Program-made: the position numbers and the translations under genes
Shown here: piece by piece, positions 62,914 through 64,000 of the stretch
Layout: each line of letters starts with the position of its first letter
Numbering within the stretch: the stretch's first letter is position 1
The notes under the pieces: model-generated
Told to the model about the DNA's origin: nothing
Database searches by the model: none
Seen by the model: the letters and a program-made list of their open reading frames with translations, nothing else
Assembly (NCBI GenBank): GCA_004026145.2
Contig: CP034995.1
Span: 1,942,226-2,006,225 of the forward strand
Length of the DNA: 64,000 bases
From: Takifugu bimaculatus
Taxonomy: Eukaryota > Chordata > Actinopteri > Tetraodontiformes > Tetraodontidae
Reading direction: 5' to 3'

Positions 62914-63299
62914 CTGCACCCTGTCCTCACCATAACAAGCCTGACCACACTTCACCCATGGCCCTCACCTCCGCCTCCGTCAGAGACGGCTGCCCCCAGT
63001 GTGCCACGGCCCTTTCGCTCTCCGATGGAGTCGGTCCAGTTTGCACCGAAAAGGATGAAGCGGACGATGGAGCCGTGGAGGAGACCGATGGGGGGGGGGT
63101 TTCTTCCAGTAACAAAGAGAAGAGACGGGAGGGCGCCGCGAACCACAAGGGCTGCTGCCCCAGGAGAACATGCAAGGACATTTGGTACGGCACCCGGGTG
63201 AAGCTGTGGGAGATCGTGGAGAGCAAATACTTCAACAGAGGCATTATGATCGCAATTCTCATCAATACCATCAGCATGGGCATAGAGCACCACGAGCAG
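62914..63299 (+). CDS. cacna1i: T-type calcium channel, coding exon 9 (I-II linker, IIS1 start)
   Basis: 386 bp: two bases completing an alanine, then 128 codons (residues 570-697), phase 0 at the end. The first two thirds encode a flexible I-II linker: a Cys/His-rich start (PCPHHNKPDH), a Cys pair (GCPQC), an acidic part (EKDEADDGAVEETDGGG) and a basic Cys-rich part (KGCCPRRTCKD). The end encodes the conserved entry to domain II (WEIVESKYFNRG) and IIS1 (IMIAILINTISMGIEHHEQ). The acceptor is TATTGTTTCAG and the donor GTACTG. The Gly run near residue 620 is coded by a ten-G homopolymer (63090-63099), a place where a sequencing slip could hide, but the frame is consistent as written. Confidence 0.93.
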
Positions 63300-64000
63300 G
63301 TACTGTACTTTAACCTCCAACTCTTTATCTTTCCAACGTGCTGTTAATTAGCTTCATGAGGGCAGAAGGACCCGATGGTTGTGGGGCCTTCACAAAATGT
63401 GACTGGTGATCAGATTTAATCAATGAAACATAGTTTCATACGTATCTTTAACTTCAGCCTTTCTCTTGTTTCCTGTAGCTCTGCTTTGTGCGCTCTTTGT
63501 GGTTTTATCAATATTTCCGGCTCTTTCTATACCATCGCCCACTTGCGCCTGCCACTGCCACAGTGGTGGGTCGTCTCTCATGTTGGGGAGAGTTAAAAAT
63601 AGCCTGAGACACAACGAGCGAGGCAGACACACACTTTGCTCCTTTAAGGGCGAGGAAACGGCGAGTGTCGGTGGTTGCACCTCCCTTTCAACAAACCAAA
63701 CTTACACCCCTTTTCTGTGTGAACGGTGGGGCCGATGCCTTATCTCAGTTCTGTGGGCCTCCTCTCGTAATGATAATAAGGTGAAATATGGAAGGAAATA
63801 TCGCAGAAAACACATTGATGGTGGTCACAGGCATTCTCCATTAACTTACATATTTACTCGCCATATATTATTAATTTGACAGCCACTGGAGCATCAATAA
63901 CCCAATTGCATGATGGGTACTTTGGATGGCTGACAGGGATGGATGGAGATCAAACAGCACTGTTGAATAAGCATCTTTCTCAGTCGAAAATGTCAACATT
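63300..64000 (+). other. cacna1i: Coding intron 9, incomplete at window edge
   Basis: Begins with donor GTACTG after IIS1. The next expected coding sequence (IIS2, with an ALE-M-LK type motif) is not found before position 64000, so the gene continues to the right. Nothing else recognised. Confidence 0.8.

Overview
The window is vertebrate nuclear DNA, most likely from a ray-finned (teleost) fish. Gene density is low, long introns are rich in CA/GT microsatellites, and one compact CpG-rich block stands out. The multi-exon gene reads most closely as a fish T-type calcium channel. No bacterial operon, phage or CRISPR structure is present.

The main content is the 5' part of a low-voltage-activated (T-type, Cav3) calcium channel alpha-1 gene on the + strand. 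It is best matched to cacna1i (Cav3.3) by the wording of IS3-S4, IS5, the domain I pore region, IS6 and IIS1. Nine coding exons can be placed by reading frame and splice sites: 25817-26244, 38255-38366, 39971-40105, 47629-47726, 52772-52931, 57219-57561, 58029-58121, 62490-62826 and 62914-63299. They encode the cytosolic N-terminus, all of domain I (S1-S6 with its selectivity-filter Glu), the gating-brake part of the I-II linker, the rest of that linker, and the start of IIS1. The gene continues past the right edge. A CpG-rich block at about 2.3-3.24 kb ends in a good donor and probably holds the promoter and a non-coding first exon, which would be spliced over 22.6 kb to an acceptor at 25802.

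Two points in the gene need attention. Coding intron 1 (26245-38254) is not GT-AG: it has textbook minor-spliceosome (U12) AT-AC signals, and only that splice restores the conserved residues after S1 begins. Exon 3 carries one extra G in a G5 run (40061-40065), which breaks the frame inside IS3. This is either an assembly error or a null allele.

Left of the CpG block, the - strand holds two coherent terminal coding exons and a poly(A) signal of an unidentified gene (about 800-1880). It is arranged head to head with the channel gene. A further weak - strand coding candidate lies at the left edge (about 110-235).

The introns contain a solo LTR with target-site duplication (6787-7095), an intron-bearing tRNA-Leu(CAA) pseudogene with a Pol III terminator (24262-24379), many CA/GT microsatellites (several close to channel donors), a GATG minisatellite with an exact internal duplication (43948-44466), and a perfect 25-bp hairpin (55371-55427). 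The remaining intronic DNA shows nothing I can assign.
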